From assembly GCA_029266945.1 (NCBI GenBank), contig JARIED010000005.1:62001-126000 (forward strand): 64,000 nt of DNA, written 5' to 3'. The notes below the pieces were generated by a model. That model was not told the origin of the DNA and did not search any database. It saw nothing but the letters and a program-made list of their open reading frames with translations. A program made the position numbers and the translations under genes. Source of the DNA: Slackia sp. Lineage in GTDB: Bacteria; Actinomycetota; Coriobacteriia; Coriobacteriales; Eggerthellaceae. Of the stretch, positions 8,455 to 17,250 are shown one piece after another (positions within the stretch are counted from its first letter, which is position 1; the number at the start of each line of letters is the position of its first letter).

Positions 8455-9021
8455 ATGGATATCAAAGTCATTGGCCGCAAAGTCACCGTCACCGAACCGT
8501 TGAACGCCTACGCCATCGAAAAGATCGGCAACGCCACCAAAGTCCTGAGCATCGATATCCCCGAAGCCGAGGTTGTGCTGCGCGTCGAGAAGACCCGCGC
8601 CGTCCCCTGCATCTGCGAAGTCACGCTGCGCCTCAAGGGCCACACCATCCACGTGGAAGAGCATGAAGAGGATATGTACGCCGCGATCGACGTGGCCGCC
8701 GCGAAGGTCCTGCGCCAGCTGCGCAAGTATAAGACCCGCGTCATCGACTACCGTATGCGCGAAACCCTGAAGGACACCGCCCCGGCAGAGGCCGGCGCCA
8801 CCGACTTCGACGAACTCATGGCCGAGCTTTCCGCGGACGAAGAAGTGGTCCGCGTGAAGGAGATGGACTTCGAGCCCATGACCGAGGAAGAGGCCCTCAT
8901 CCAGATCGACCTGCTGGGCCACGATTTCTTCGTCTACACCGACCGCGACACCAACGAAGTCAACGTCATGTATCGCCGCACGGGCGGCGGCTACGGCCTG
9001 CTGAAGCCGAAGGCCGAATAG
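8455..9021 (+). CDS. hpf: Ribosome hibernation promoting factor, long form
   Basis: A 188-residue long-type HPF. The N-terminal S30AE domain (about residues 1-100) binds the 30S decoding region. The C-terminal domain (about 130-188, MDFEPMTEEEALIQIDLLGHDFFVYTDRDTNEVNVMYRR, in two parts around a short linker) dimerises ribosomes into inactive 100S particles during slow growth. Start ATG at 8455 is preferred over an ATG three codons upstream because AAAGGA is then 8 bases away. The gene is monocistronic with a strong terminator. Confidence 0.95.
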   Translation: MDIKVIGRKVTVTEPLNAYAIEKIGNATKVLSIDIPEAEVVLRVEKTRAVPCICEVTLRLKGHTIHVEEHEEDMYAAIDVAAAKVLRQLRKYKTRVIDYRMRETLKDTAPAEAGATDFDELMAELSADEEVVRVKEMDFEPMTEEEALIQIDLLGHDFFVYTDRDTNEVNVMYRRTGGGYGLLKPKAE

Positions 9022-9042
9022 CACGACGAACGCGCCATGCAC

Positions 9043-9076
9043 GAGGGGGAGCATCCGCTCCCCCTCTTTTTTCTTT
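9043..9076 (+). terminator. Strong terminator after hpf
   Basis: Perfect 10-bp stem GAGGGGGAGC, loop ATCC, GCTCCCCCTC, followed by TTTTTTCTTTT. Confidence 0.95.
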
Positions 9077-9125
9077 TCAGGGACGCAGAAGGCCCCGTAG
9101 ACGCCGAGGGGCGCCGTTGCGCAGA

Positions 9126-9175
9126 AAGGCCCCGCAACGATCCCGCCTCCTGCGAGACGAGCGCTGCGGGGCCTT
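9126..9175 (-). terminator. Hairpin ending the amino-acid ABC operon
   Basis: AAGGCCCCGCA and TGCGGGGCCTT form an 11-bp stem around a 28-base loop, 25 bases past the ATPase stop; a few T bases follow on the minus strand. Confidence 0.65.
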
Positions 9176-9199
9176 GAGGGCGCAGATGCCGGAACCCGA

Positions 9200-9964
9200 C
9201 TAGTAGCGCGCCAGGAATTCCTTCGTGCGCTGATGCTGCGGGTTGTTCACCACCTGGTCGGCGAGGCCTTCCTCGACGATCACGCCGCCGTCCATGAACA
9301 CGATGCGGTCGGCCACGTCGCGGGCGAACTGCATCTCGTGCGTCACGATGACCATGGTCATATGCTCGGCCGCGAGCTGCTTGATGACCTTGAGCACCTC
9401 GGCGGTGAGCTCGGGATCGAGCGCACTCGTGGGCTCGTCGAAAAACACCACTTCGGGGTTCATGCACAGAGCGCGGGCGATGCTCACGCGCTGCTGCTGG
9501 CCGCCGGAAAGCTGGCAGGGAACCTTGTCCTCGTTGCCTTCGAGGCCCATCTTGGCGATCAGCTCGCGCGCCTGGCGCTCGACCTCGGCCTTGTCACGCT
9601 TCTGCACGCAGACGGGCGCGTCCATGATGTTTTTGAGCACCGTGTAATGCGGGAACAGGTTGTAGTTCTGAAACACCAGGCCGAACTTCATCTTCGCGCG
9701 ACGCAGCGCATCGGACTTGGCGTATTCGGCCTTGCCGTTATCGCCCGTGCTCGCCACCGTCATATCGTCGTAGCGAAGCTCGCCCGAATCGAAGGTCTCG
9801 AGCAGCGTGGCGCAACGCAGAAGCGTCGACTTGCCGCCGCCCGACGGGCCGATGATAGCCACCACTTCGCCCGGCATGACGTCGAGCGAGATGTCTTTGA
9901 GCACTTCGTTCTTCCCGAAGCTCTTCTTCACGTGCGCCAGGCGCACCACAGGTTTCTGATCCAT
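9200..9964 (-). CDS. Polar amino-acid ABC transporter, ATP-binding subunit
   Basis: A 254-residue ATPase of the GlnQ/HisP type that powers uptake through the neighbouring permease. Visible motifs are Walker [10 protein letters not shown] (about residue 40), signature LSGGQQQR (about 155), Walker [13 protein letters not shown] (about 180) and the switch histidine in VIVTHEMQF. It is the last gene of a three-gene importer operon read binding protein, permease, ATPase. The substrate is probably a polar amino acid, exact identity unknown. Confidence 0.94.
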   Translation of the reverse strand: MDQKPVVRLAHVKKSFGKNEVLKDISLDVMPGEVVAIIGPSGGGKSTLLRCATLLETFDSGELRYDDMTVASTGDNGKAEYAKSDALRRAKMKFGLVFQNYNLFPHYTVLKNIMDAPVCVQKRDKAEVERQARELIAKMGLEGNEDKVPCQLSGGQQQRVSIARALCMNPEVVFFDEPTSALDPELTAEVLKVIKQLAAEHMTMVIVTHEMQFARDVADRIVFMDGGVIVEEGLADQVVNNPQHQRTKEFLARY

Positions 9965-9997
9965 GAGACAACTTCCTTATTCGACAGGCCTCGACCC

Positions 9998-10651
9998 TTA
10001 GTCGTGATAGTAGTTCATCTTCTTCTCGACGCGGTTGAGCACGACCTCCACCACGAAATTGAAGACCCAGTAGAAAATGGCCGCGAACACGAACGGCAGC
10101 ATGGACACCTGCGAAGCGACGAGGGCCTTGGCCGAGCTGAACATCTCGCCGACGCCGATGGCGAATGCGAGCGAGGTGTCTTTGACTAGCGTGATGATTT
10201 CGTTGGCCATGGCGGGCAGGATGCGCTTAACGACCTGCGGAAGCACGATCTTGGCGAAGGTCTGCATGCGCGAGTAGCCCAGAACCTGCGCGGCCTCGAG
10301 CTGGCCCTTGGGTACGGACTGGATGCCGCTGCGATAAATCTCGGCGAAATACGCGGCGTAATTGATGATGAACGCCACGATGGTTGCGCTGAACTTCGAC
10401 TCGGTGCTCAGTTCGATGCCGAAGATGTAATACGGGGCGAAATAGATGAAGAACATCTGCAGCATGAGCGGCGTGCCGCGCATGATCGAGATATAGAACC
10501 TGACCAGCAGCGCCAGCGGCTTGAATTTACTCATGCGGCCCAACGCCACGACGATGCCCAGCGGAAGCGATCCGATCAGGGTCAGGAAAAAGATCTGCAG
10601 GGTGACCAGGAATCCCGATCCAAGAATTCCCAGCATAGTACCGATATCCAC
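9998..10651 (-). CDS. Polar amino-acid ABC transporter, permease subunit
   Basis: A 217-residue HisM/GlnP-type inner-membrane permease with about five helices. The cytoplasmic EAA loop that docks on the ATPase is visible as EAAQVLGYSRMQTFAKIVLPQ. I start it at GTG 10651, which has AGAGAGGA 5 bases upstream; the longer frame to 10675 has no ribosome site. It lies between the binding protein and the ATPase, 33 bases before the latter. Confidence 0.92.
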   Translation of the reverse strand: MDIGTMLGILGSGFLVTLQIFFLTLIGSLPLGIVVALGRMSKFKPLALLVRFYISIMRGTPLMLQMFFIYFAPYYIFGIELSTESKFSATIVAFIINYAAYFAEIYRSGIQSVPKGQLEAAQVLGYSRMQTFAKIVLPQVVKRILPAMANEIITLVKDTSLAFAIGVGEMFSSAKALVASQVSMLPFVFAAIFYWVFNFVVEVVLNRVEKKMNYYHD

Positions 10652-10677
10652 GACAATCCTCTCTCTACAGCGCAAAT

Positions 10678-10703
10678 CGCGGACGAGCGTGTGCTCGTCC
10701 GCG
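10678..10703 (-). promoter_or_regulatory. Intercistronic hairpin between binding protein and permease genes
   Basis: Perfect 11-bp stem (CGCGGACGAGC, GTGT loop, GCTCGTCCGCG) without a T-run. Such hairpins commonly let the binding protein be made in excess over the membrane parts by protecting the upstream mRNA. Confidence 0.65.
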
Positions 10704-10750
10704 ACGGTAATCCAGGTTCATTCTCCTAGGAAGTCTACCTGAAAACGGCT

Positions 10751-11584
10751 TTACTTGATGAGCCAGTTCTCAAAAGACAGGCCGTACTCGGAATATTTGT
10801 TGCAAAGTTCCTCGACCGTGCCGTCTTCGTACATGGCCTTCAGCGTCTGGCTGACTTTCTCGGCGGTTTCGGCGTTGCCCTTCTTGAAGCCGACCGCGTA
10901 ATGTTCGGAGGAAAGCGTTTCGTCGAGCATGACGTAGGCGTCGGGCTTGGCGCTCATCTGGTACTGGGCGATGGACAGGTCGCATGCGACCGCGTCCACG
11001 GCGCCGGACTCGAGCTGCATGAAGGCGGTGTTGTACTCGCCGATGGTCTCGAGCTTGCCGAAAGTGGCGGCCAAATCGGCCTTGTCGCCTTCAAGCGCGT
11101 CGAGGGCGGCGGAGTCGACCTGGGTGATGACGGTCTTGCCCGCCAGGTCGTCAAGGGATGCGATGCCCTTGTCCTTCTTCACCACGACCACCTGGCCGTT
11201 GAGCATGTAAGGATCGGAGAAGGTGTAGCTATCCTCGCGGCCCTCCATGGTGAAGCCGTTCCAGATGCAGGAAATAGCACCGCTATTGAGCAAGGTGTCC
11301 TTAGCATCCCAATCGATGGGCTCGTATTTGACCGTCCAGCCGTTGCGCTCGGCCACCTCGGCGGCCAGGTCGAGGTCGAAGCCGGTGTAGTTGCCGTCGT
11401 TGCCGACGAAACCGTAAGGCGGATACGACTGGTCGAATCCGACGATGAACTCGGCACCCTCGGCGGATGCACTCTGGGGCTCGCTTTCCGTAGCAGCGCC
11501 GCCGCCGCAACCTGCCAGCACGACGGCCGACAGGGCCATTGCCGCCACGAAGGCGATGACCAAAGACAGCTTCTTCTTCTTCAT
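10751..11584 (-). CDS. Amino-acid ABC transporter, substrate-binding lipoprotein
   Basis: A 277-residue periplasmic-type binding protein (family 3) anchored as a lipoprotein: basic start MKKKKLS, hydrophobic stretch and lipobox LAGC at about residues 23-26. The mature part has the class hallmarks GFDQSYPPYGFV and NYTGFDLDLAAEVA. It captures the amino acid for the permease/ATPase pair encoded downstream. The promoter (TATAAT, 11622-11617) is overlapped by a 20-bp palindrome, so the operon is probably under ligand or nutrient control. Substrate not identifiable by eye. Confidence 0.93.
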   Translation of the reverse strand: MKKKKLSLVIAFVAAMALSAVVLAGCGGGAATESEPQSASAEGAEFIVGFDQSYPPYGFVGNDGNYTGFDLDLAAEVAERNGWTVKYEPIDWDAKDTLLNSGAISCIWNGFTMEGREDSYTFSDPYMLNGQVVVVKKDKGIASLDDLAGKTVITQVDSAALDALEGDKADLAATFGKLETIGEYNTAFMQLESGAVDAVACDLSIAQYQMSAKPDAYVMLDETLSSEHYAVGFKKGNAETAEKVSQTLKAMYEDGTVEELCNKYSEYGLSFENWLIK

Positions 11585-11616
11585 TTCGTCACCCTTCTTT
11601 CTGAAACGCTTTCCTC

Positions 11617-11651
11617 ATTATATTCCTCCGTCACTTTAGCATGCTAAAGTG
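11617..11651 (-). promoter_or_regulatory. Promoter and 20-bp palindromic operator of the amino-acid importer
   Basis: On the minus strand a consensus TATAAT (11622-11617) lies 33 bases before the binding-protein start. The perfect palindrome CACTTTAGCATGCTAAAGTG (11632-11651) covers the expected -35. The core CTTTAG-N4-CTAAAG recurs at 26881-26896. A dimeric regulator site is the likely reading; the protein is unknown. Confidence 0.65.
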
Positions 11652-11698
11652 CTTGGCTGGTAGTATAGCACAGCAGAGCGGTGAAGTGAACAGAGCAC

Positions 11699-11724
11699 AA
11701 AAAAGCCCCCCGAAAGCGGAGGGC
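11699..11724 (-). terminator. Terminator at the end of the molybdoenzyme locus
   Basis: On the minus strand GCCCTCC, a short loop, GGGGGGC, then TTTTTT, about 105 bases past the anchor subunit stop. Confidence 0.8.
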
Positions 11725-11830
11725 GGACAATACGCGCCGGCAAACGGGCGCTATGTATTCGAAAGCGCAGGGGAAAGGCACGGAAATGAAGGCATGCGGC
11801 AACCGGCCCCGACGGCCGGCGGAATTTCGC

Positions 11831-12679
11831 TCAAAAACCCGCCGACAAATACGAGGCGTAAAACGGAAGACGAGAAACGAGCACGCTCGAAAGCACAAGC
11901 ACGCAGCCGCAAACATCGACGGCGCATGCCCTCCAGCCCGCCGCCTTCGCCGACTTGCGCTGCATGAGCCAACCAGCCAAAGCAAGCGCCGAAAAAGCGA
12001 CGATCGACACGACATAGGAAGGCACGACGTCGGCGGCGGAAGCCACGTTGTTCGAAACCCCCGTCAAGAACAGCGCATGGCACGCCATCATTCCCGCCAG
12101 CAGAACGACGAGAGGCGGCAAGGCCTTGAGCGCGCATGCATGCCAGCGACCGGTCTCGGGACGAAACGCCCGCATTAGCGAAGCACCGAGCGACACGCCC
12201 CCCACCAGGGCGGCAAGCCCCAAGTTGACGGGTGCATGCCACGTATCCCACGAAGGCACCGTAGGCACCGAATACGCAAGCGCCACCATGGCGACCATCG
12301 CAGCACACGCGACAACCGACGCGACGGCGAGCGTGTTCGCGAGCCGGCGGCTATACGACAGCTTGAACGTGTAAAGCCAATACACCCCGGCCGCGAACAA
12401 GAATGCGACGACGGCCGTGACTTCATTGGATAGAGGAGAGCGCCCGATGCCTTCGACGGCATGCAGGGCGTTCGCAGGCGTTCCCAAATGCGTCGCCGAC
12501 GCGATGAAGCCCGCCCAAGCAACAGCAAGCGGGACGATCAGCGCATGATTCATCCTATCGCGCACGGCCGCAGCCGTATCGCGATGCGCCAGAAGATACA
12601 TCGTCGTCAACGCGAAGGCGACCGCGCCGGCGGGAGCCAACGCGGTGAACACCGCCAGCGAACCTCCGCTGAACCCCAT
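11831..12679 (-). CDS. DmsC-type membrane anchor subunit of a molybdoenzyme
   Basis: A 282-residue protein with about eight membrane helices. It has the DmsC-family feel: short loops, GFIASATHLGTPANALHAV after helix 2 (the family has ..TFHLGRP..) and a conserved helix-end pattern. In DMSO reductase such a subunit takes electrons from menaquinol and hands them to the ferredoxin subunit. It is the last gene of the locus, 11 bases after the chaperone gene, so co-translation is likely. Family match is by pattern only, hence moderate certainty. Confidence 0.8.
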   Translation of the reverse strand: MGFSGGSLAVFTALAPAGAVAFALTTMYLLAHRDTAAAVRDRMNHALIVPLAVAWAGFIASATHLGTPANALHAVEGIGRSPLSNEVTAVVAFLFAAGVYWLYTFKLSYSRRLANTLAVASVVACAAMVAMVALAYSVPTVPSWDTWHAPVNLGLAALVGGVSLGASLMRAFRPETGRWHACALKALPPLVVLLAGMMACHALFLTGVSNNVASAADVVPSYVVSIVAFSALALAGWLMQRKSAKAAGWRACAVDVCGCVLVLSSVLVSRLPFYASYLSAGF

Positions 12680-12690
12680 GACCCTGCCCC

Positions 12691-13368
12691 CTATCTATAG
12701 ATCCTGCGCGCGGCGGGCTCGATCGAAAGCAGCGCGCGCACGTCATCGAGCGTCGCCCCGCACAGAAGCGCCAGACCGCGATACGTCTCGGTGGCCGCCG
12801 CGGCGGCGAAGGCATCGAGAAAGCGGTCGGACCAGCACAGCAGATGGTCACCGAGCAACCCGCATAGAAGGTCGGGGCGCGCTCGCGCAACCTCTGCAGC
12901 CAGAATGAGCAGGCGCCCGAACTGGTCTTCCGGATCGTTTTCGGCATAAAGGCCGCTCACGGCATGCTCGCGCATCCAGTCGCGCAGAAGGACCCATGTG
13001 CGCCCGTACATCACTTTCTCGCGATCCATGTACACCGACCCCCACGGCGGCGCGGGGGAGAAGCCGGCTCCGCGTATGAGACGCGTGAATTCCTCTGACA
13101 TCGCATCGGGAAACTCGTCCGTCCCGCGCGCGAAACGACAAGCGGCCTCCACGCGCTCCGATTCCTCTCCGAACGGCCAATCGAGCGCAATATCGATATC
13201 GCACAGCATTCCGAAGGCGCGAGCGGCGTCTTCTTTGACCGGATGAAACAAGAAGCAGGACCCGAGGATATCGGCACATGCCGCGAACGCCTCGAGAAAC
13301 CCCTCGTCGCGAAGCATCGCCGCACTGCGTTCGGGGTCGCACACGCAATACGTCTTCTCTTGATACAT
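12691..13368 (-). CDS. TorD/DmsD-type molybdoenzyme maturation chaperone
   Basis: A 225-residue, mostly helical protein. Its size, position and segments such as EEFTRLIRGAGFSPAPPWGSVYMDRE fit the TorD/NarJ/DmsD family. These chaperones hold the twin-arginine signal of the catalytic subunit until the molybdenum cofactor is inserted, so the client here should be the 14801-17236 protein. ATG at 13368 has GGGAGGAGG upstream; a much longer upstream frame is not supported by any ribosome site. It is the middle gene of a ferredoxin, chaperone, anchor set. Confidence 0.82.
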   Translation of the reverse strand: MYQEKTYCVCDPERSAAMLRDEGFLEAFAACADILGSCFLFHPVKEDAARAFGMLCDIDIALDWPFGEESERVEAACRFARGTDEFPDAMSEEFTRLIRGAGFSPAPPWGSVYMDREKVMYGRTWVLLRDWMREHAVSGLYAENDPEDQFGRLLILAAEVARARPDLLCGLLGDHLLCWSDRFLDAFAAAAATETYRGLALLCGATLDDVRALLSIEPAARRIYR

Positions 13369-13402
13369 GGTCCTCCTCCCATGAAGCCGCAAACGGCGCG
13401 GC

Positions 13403-14038
13403 CTATTCCCCTCCCAGGTCTCCCAGCTCGCGAGGGTTGGCGATCGCCCCCTCGCCGCGTTCGGCCGCAGCCGCCGCGGGCGACAAGAATATGAAAAGAT
13501 TCGGCTCCGTATACGACGAATCAGGCAACGGAAGCACGTCGGATACGGCCCCGGAACGAAGCGACGCCATGTCGTCGGCATCGCCTGCGGCGAGCGCGCG
13601 CAGCGGGCAGGCCTCGACGCAGATGGGCTGCTTGCCCTCGGCCACGCGGCTCGAGCACCCGTCGCACTTCGAGCTTTGACGGGTGAATTCGTCGATCGAC
13701 GGCGCATGGTACGGACATGCGACGGTGCAGTAACCGCATCCGATACATTTTTTCGCATCGACGCATACCAGATCGAGCTCGTTTTTGTGCATGGCTCCCG
13801 TCGGGCACACATGCACGCATTCGGGCCTGTCGCAATGATTGCAGGCTAGCGATATATGGTAAGCGTAAGAGGTGGACGTGACGCACCCGTCGGTGCCGGC
13901 TTCGCATGCTCCGCCCTCGTAATCGATGACGCGCCGATAGACATGCCCCGCCGCCAAGCCGTGATAATCGGCGCAGGCGGCCATGCACGTGCGGCACCCC
14001 GTACACCGCGCGTTATCGAAGAAGAATCCGCGCGCCAA
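13403..14038 (-). CDS. DmsB-type four-cluster ferredoxin subunit, second copy
   Basis: A 211-residue electron-transfer subunit with four cysteine groups: CTGCRTCMAAC, CNHCDRPECVHVCP, CIGCGYCTVACP and CDGCSSRVAEGKQPICVEACP, which should bind four [4Fe-4S] clusters. It starts with TTG at 14038, since no ATG or GTG precedes the first cysteines. The GGGGGAGG ribosome site is unusually close, 2 bases away. It resembles its neighbour at 14170-14787 but with a longer, less acidic C-terminus. A terminator-like hairpin and a TACAAT box separate the two, so this copy may be transcribed with the chaperone and anchor. Confidence 0.92.
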   Translation of the reverse strand: MARGFFFDNARCTGCRTCMAACADYHGLAAGHVYRRVIDYEGGACEAGTDGCVTSTSYAYHISLACNHCDRPECVHVCPTGAMHKNELDLVCVDAKKCIGCGYCTVACPYHAPSIDEFTRQSSKCDGCSSRVAEGKQPICVEACPLRALAAGDADDMASLRSGAVSDVLPLPDSSYTEPNLFIFLSPAAAAAERGEGAIANPRELGDLGGE

Positions 14039-14070
14039 AACCTCCCCCTTTCGACGCGAACAGCCGCCTT

Positions 14071-14108
14071 ATTGTACGAAAAACGCCTCGCGCCCAAAAG
14101 CGCGAGGC
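14071..14108 (-). terminator. Hairpin with T-run followed by a -10 box, between the two ferredoxin genes
   Basis: Stem GCCTCGCGC/GCGCGAGGC (14108-14085 on the minus strand), then GTTTTTCG, then TACAAT (14077-14072). It can act as an attenuator or terminator after the first ferredoxin gene, with a new promoter for the second. Confidence 0.7.
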
Positions 14109-14169
14109 GAAATCGCAGAAAGGCGCGCATCGCGATCGGACGAACCGAGCCGTCCGATCGCGAACCCGT

Positions 14170-14787
14170 CTAGATTTCCAGCTCGTTGGCCACGAAGCCC
14201 GTAGCGTCGCCCGGCTCCTTGGCGGCAGGGCACGCCTTGATGAGCAGGCTCGGAACCGTCAAGGACGGATCGGCCAGGGGCGCGATGCCGGCCACGGCGT
14301 CGGGATGGGCCGCCTTGAGCTCGTCCAGGTCGCCCCACTCGAGCGCGCGCAGCGGGCAGGCCTCGACGCAGATGGGCTGCTTGCCCTCGGCCACGCGGTC
14401 GCGGCACATGTCGCACTTCTTGGCCTTGCTCTCTTCCTTCACCATAATCGGCACGCCATAGGGGCAGGCGTCCACGCAGGCGCCATTGCCCGTGCAGGTG
14501 TCCTGGTTGATGAACACGATGCCGTCGTCGTCCTTCTCGATCGCGCCCGTCGGACACGCCGCGAAGCACTTGGGGTTCTCGCAGTGGTTGCACGCGTCGG
14601 AGACGTGATACATGAACGCGTCGCACGTCGCGGTGCCGTCGGCGCCGAGGGAGCAGTTTCCGCCCTCGTAGTCGAACACCCTGCGAAAGGCCACGTCGGC
14701 AGGCAGGTCTTTATAGTCTTTGCACGCCATCTCGCACGTGCGGCAACCCGTGCAGCGGGTGCTGTCGAAATAAAATCCGTAAGCCAT
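14170..14787 (-). CDS. DmsB-type four-cluster ferredoxin subunit, first copy
   Basis: A 205-residue electron-transfer subunit. Four cysteine groups are visible: CTGCRTCEMAC, CNHCENPKCFAACP, CTGNGACVDACP and CDMCRDRVAEGKQPICVEACP. The third group reads C-x2-N-x2-C rather than C-x2-C-x2-C, so one cysteine is missing and that cluster may be three-iron, altered or absent. It starts 13 bases after the catalytic gene with AAAGGGGG upstream, so it is the direct partner of the molybdopterin subunit and should carry electrons from the membrane to the active site. Confidence 0.93.
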   Translation of the reverse strand: MAYGFYFDSTRCTGCRTCEMACKDYKDLPADVAFRRVFDYEGGNCSLGADGTATCDAFMYHVSDACNHCENPKCFAACPTGAIEKDDDGIVFINQDTCTGNGACVDACPYGVPIMVKEESKAKKCDMCRDRVAEGKQPICVEACPLRALEWGDLDELKAAHPDAVAGIAPLADPSLTVPSLLIKACPAAKEPGDATGFVANELEI

Positions 14788-14800
14788 TGCATTTCCCCCT

Positions 14801-17236
14801 TTAAGCCTTGACGACCTGGACGATCATGGTATGGGCGTTGCCGTTGCCCTTTCCAAGTGGCGAAGGCCTGTACGTGGTGAGCGTGTTCACGCATGCGCCC
14901 TCGTCGACCTTGTCTCCGAACATGTCGGCCTTGTGCCACGCGCCCTGCGGAATGCCCACGGTGCCGGGGACGATGCGGGACGTGACTTTGGCCTCGATGC
15001 GGATCTCGCCCGCGGGGCTTTTCACCGAGCACATGTCGCCCGAAGCGATACCGCGGCTCTCGGCGTCGGCCGGATTGATCCACAGCTGCTGACGCGCAAC
15101 GGCCTCGAGTTCGGGAATGAAGCCGAACGACGAATGAGTGCGGCTCTTGTGGTGGAAACCGGAGCAGTACAGCGGGAACTCGTCAGTAGTGCTGCCGTAG
15201 CCCTGGAAGCCCGCGAAAAACATCGGGATCGGGTTGATGGCATCGCCGTCTTCGAGCTCCCAAGTCTCGGCGATTTCAGCAAGCTGCTCGGAATAGATCT
15301 CGATCTTGCCGGACGGGGTCGCCAACGGATTGGCAACGGGGTCGTCGCGGAAATTCTTCATGCCGATGGCGGTCGGAAGGGCGCGCTTGTACAGGCCCTG
15401 AGCCTTGATCTCGTCCCAGCTGGGCATCTCGGAATCCTCGGCGGCGCCCGCCTCATAGATCTCCTGGATCCACTGCTCCTGGGTCTTGCCCTCGGTGAAC
15501 TGCTCTTTCATGCCGAACTTGTCCGCGATGTCCGCCATCACGTCATAGCTCGTGCGGCACTCGCCCGGCGCCTCCTGGGCAGGACCGCCCACGCACACGC
15601 CTGTATACCACTCGGTATAGCCGTTGGTCTTCATGTTGAGCTGCTCGGAACGCATGGCGTCGGGCAGCAGGATGTCCGCGTACTTGGCGGAGTCGGTCAT
15701 CACGGTATCCCAAACCAGAATGAACTCGCACTTGCTCTCGTCGGAAAGGATCTCGTGCACCTTGTTGATATCGCCATGCTGGTTAGTGATGCAGTTGCCC
15801 GCATAGTTCCACAGGAACTTGATGTCATTGCTCAGCTGGTCGACGCCGGTGATGCCCGCATTGGTGGCGGTCATCTCTTTGCCGTGGTCGACGGCGTTAA
15901 GCCACTCGTAGCATGGGATGCACGCTTTAACGGGGTTCTTGCCGGACGGCAGACCGCCGACCAGCGAAACGGACGGCTCGGCCTCGCGCTGGCCGGTATT
16001 GGTGCCGGGAAGGCCGATCTTGCCGAGCAGAACGGGAATCATGCAAATCGCACGGCAGGTGTCCTCGCCGTTGGTGTGACGCTGCGGACCCCAGCCCTGA
16101 ACCACGAACGGAGCCTCGGCGGCGGCCAAGTCGGCAGCAAGCTGGCGAATGGTGTCGGCCGGGATCTGCGTGATCGGAGCGGCCCACTCGGGGGTCTTCT
16201 CGACCATATCGTAGCCGGTGCCCATGATGTAGTCCTTGTAGGACTTATTCTGGCCCTTGGCGCTTTCAGGCATGCTCTCCTCGTCGTAGCCCACGCAGTA
16301 CGTATGCAGGAAGTCGAGGTCGACCTGGTCGTTCGCAATGAACTCATGAGCAAGGGCGCAAGCCAGCGCGGCATCGGTGCCGGGACGAATCGGCAGCCAC
16401 TCCTCGGGATGGCCCGAAGCGCTCTCGTTCATGCGATAGTCGATGTTGACGATCTTGCCGCCGCGGCCCTGAACGGCCTCGCGGACACGAGCGAAGTCCC
16501 ACACGATATTGGCGCCGCCCATGCGGGTCTCGGCCGGGCTGTTGCCGAACATCACCACGAGGTCGGAGTTCGCCTCCGCCTCGGTCATAGAAGACGCGAA
16601 CACGTCGTCGTAAGGCGAGCACTCTTCGCCGTACATATACGGAAGAGCAGCCGAAATCATGTTGGTGGAATAATCGTAGCCGCGCTTCAAATAACCGCCC
16701 AGAAGATTGAGCAGGCGCGAAGACGGATTGCCCGTCGCGGAATACATGCCCGTGGCATAGTTGACGTAGATGGCGTCGTTGCCGTAGGTGTCGATCGTGT
16801 ACTTCAGCTTGTCGGCGATGGTCTGAACGGCCTCGTCCCAGCTGATCTGCTCGAACTTGCCTTCCCCGCGCTTGCCGACGCGCTTCATGGGATACAGCAG
16901 GCGGTCGGGGCTGTTCAGCCAACGACGCATAGAGCGGCCTCGCAGGCAAGCACGCGCCTGAAGGTCGATATCGCCCGTGTTATCGGACTCCATGTACTGG
17001 ACCTTGCCGTCTTTGACATGCCACTGGAACACGCAATTGCCGCCGCAGTTGACGTTGCACTGGCTCCACGCGATCGTCTCTTCGACCGCTTCGGGAGCTG
17101 CGGCCTCTTTGCTTTTCGGCGCGCAGCCGAACATGGAAGCGCCGCCCAGAACACCCGCGCCGGCGATGGCTCCCGCGAAGGTGCCCTTCACGAAATTGCG
17201 TCGCGAAACGGGATGTCCTTCGATTTCTTTCACCAT
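14801..17236 (-). CDS. DMSO-reductase-family molybdopterin oxidoreductase, catalytic subunit
   Basis: An 811-residue enzyme with a twin-arginine signal (SRRNFVKGTFAGAIAGAG, cleavage or lipid site near GASMFGC), so it is exported folded. The [4Fe-4S] motif CNVNCGGNC plus a later cysteine in RACLRGRS marks the N-terminal domain. Bis-MGD binding blocks such as MFGNSPAETRMGG and WGPQRHTNGED follow. Family members reduce DMSO, TMAO, catechols, drugs or other small molecules; in Eggerthella relatives this expanded family includes catechol dehydroxylases. The substrate cannot be read from sequence. ATG at 17236 follows GAGGGGGAA. The membrane LuxR-type gene is divergent. Confidence 0.93.
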   Translation of the reverse strand: MVKEIEGHPVSRRNFVKGTFAGAIAGAGVLGGASMFGCAPKSKEAAAPEAVEETIAWSQCNVNCGGNCVFQWHVKDGKVQYMESDNTGDIDLQARACLRGRSMRRWLNSPDRLLYPMKRVGKRGEGKFEQISWDEAVQTIADKLKYTIDTYGNDAIYVNYATGMYSATGNPSSRLLNLLGGYLKRGYDYSTNMISAALPYMYGEECSPYDDVFASSMTEAEANSDLVVMFGNSPAETRMGGANIVWDFARVREAVQGRGGKIVNIDYRMNESASGHPEEWLPIRPGTDAALACALAHEFIANDQVDLDFLHTYCVGYDEESMPESAKGQNKSYKDYIMGTGYDMVEKTPEWAAPITQIPADTIRQLAADLAAAEAPFVVQGWGPQRHTNGEDTCRAICMIPVLLGKIGLPGTNTGQREAEPSVSLVGGLPSGKNPVKACIPCYEWLNAVDHGKEMTATNAGITGVDQLSNDIKFLWNYAGNCITNQHGDINKVHEILSDESKCEFILVWDTVMTDSAKYADILLPDAMRSEQLNMKTNGYTEWYTGVCVGGPAQEAPGECRTSYDVMADIADKFGMKEQFTEGKTQEQWIQEIYEAGAAEDSEMPSWDEIKAQGLYKRALPTAIGMKNFRDDPVANPLATPSGKIEIYSEQLAEIAETWELEDGDAINPIPMFFAGFQGYGSTTDEFPLYCSGFHHKSRTHSSFGFIPELEAVARQQLWINPADAESRGIASGDMCSVKSPAGEIRIEAKVTSRIVPGTVGIPQGAWHKADMFGDKVDEGACVNTLTTYRPSPLGKGNGNAHTMIVQVVKA

Positions 17237-17250
17237 GATTCCCCCTCTCA

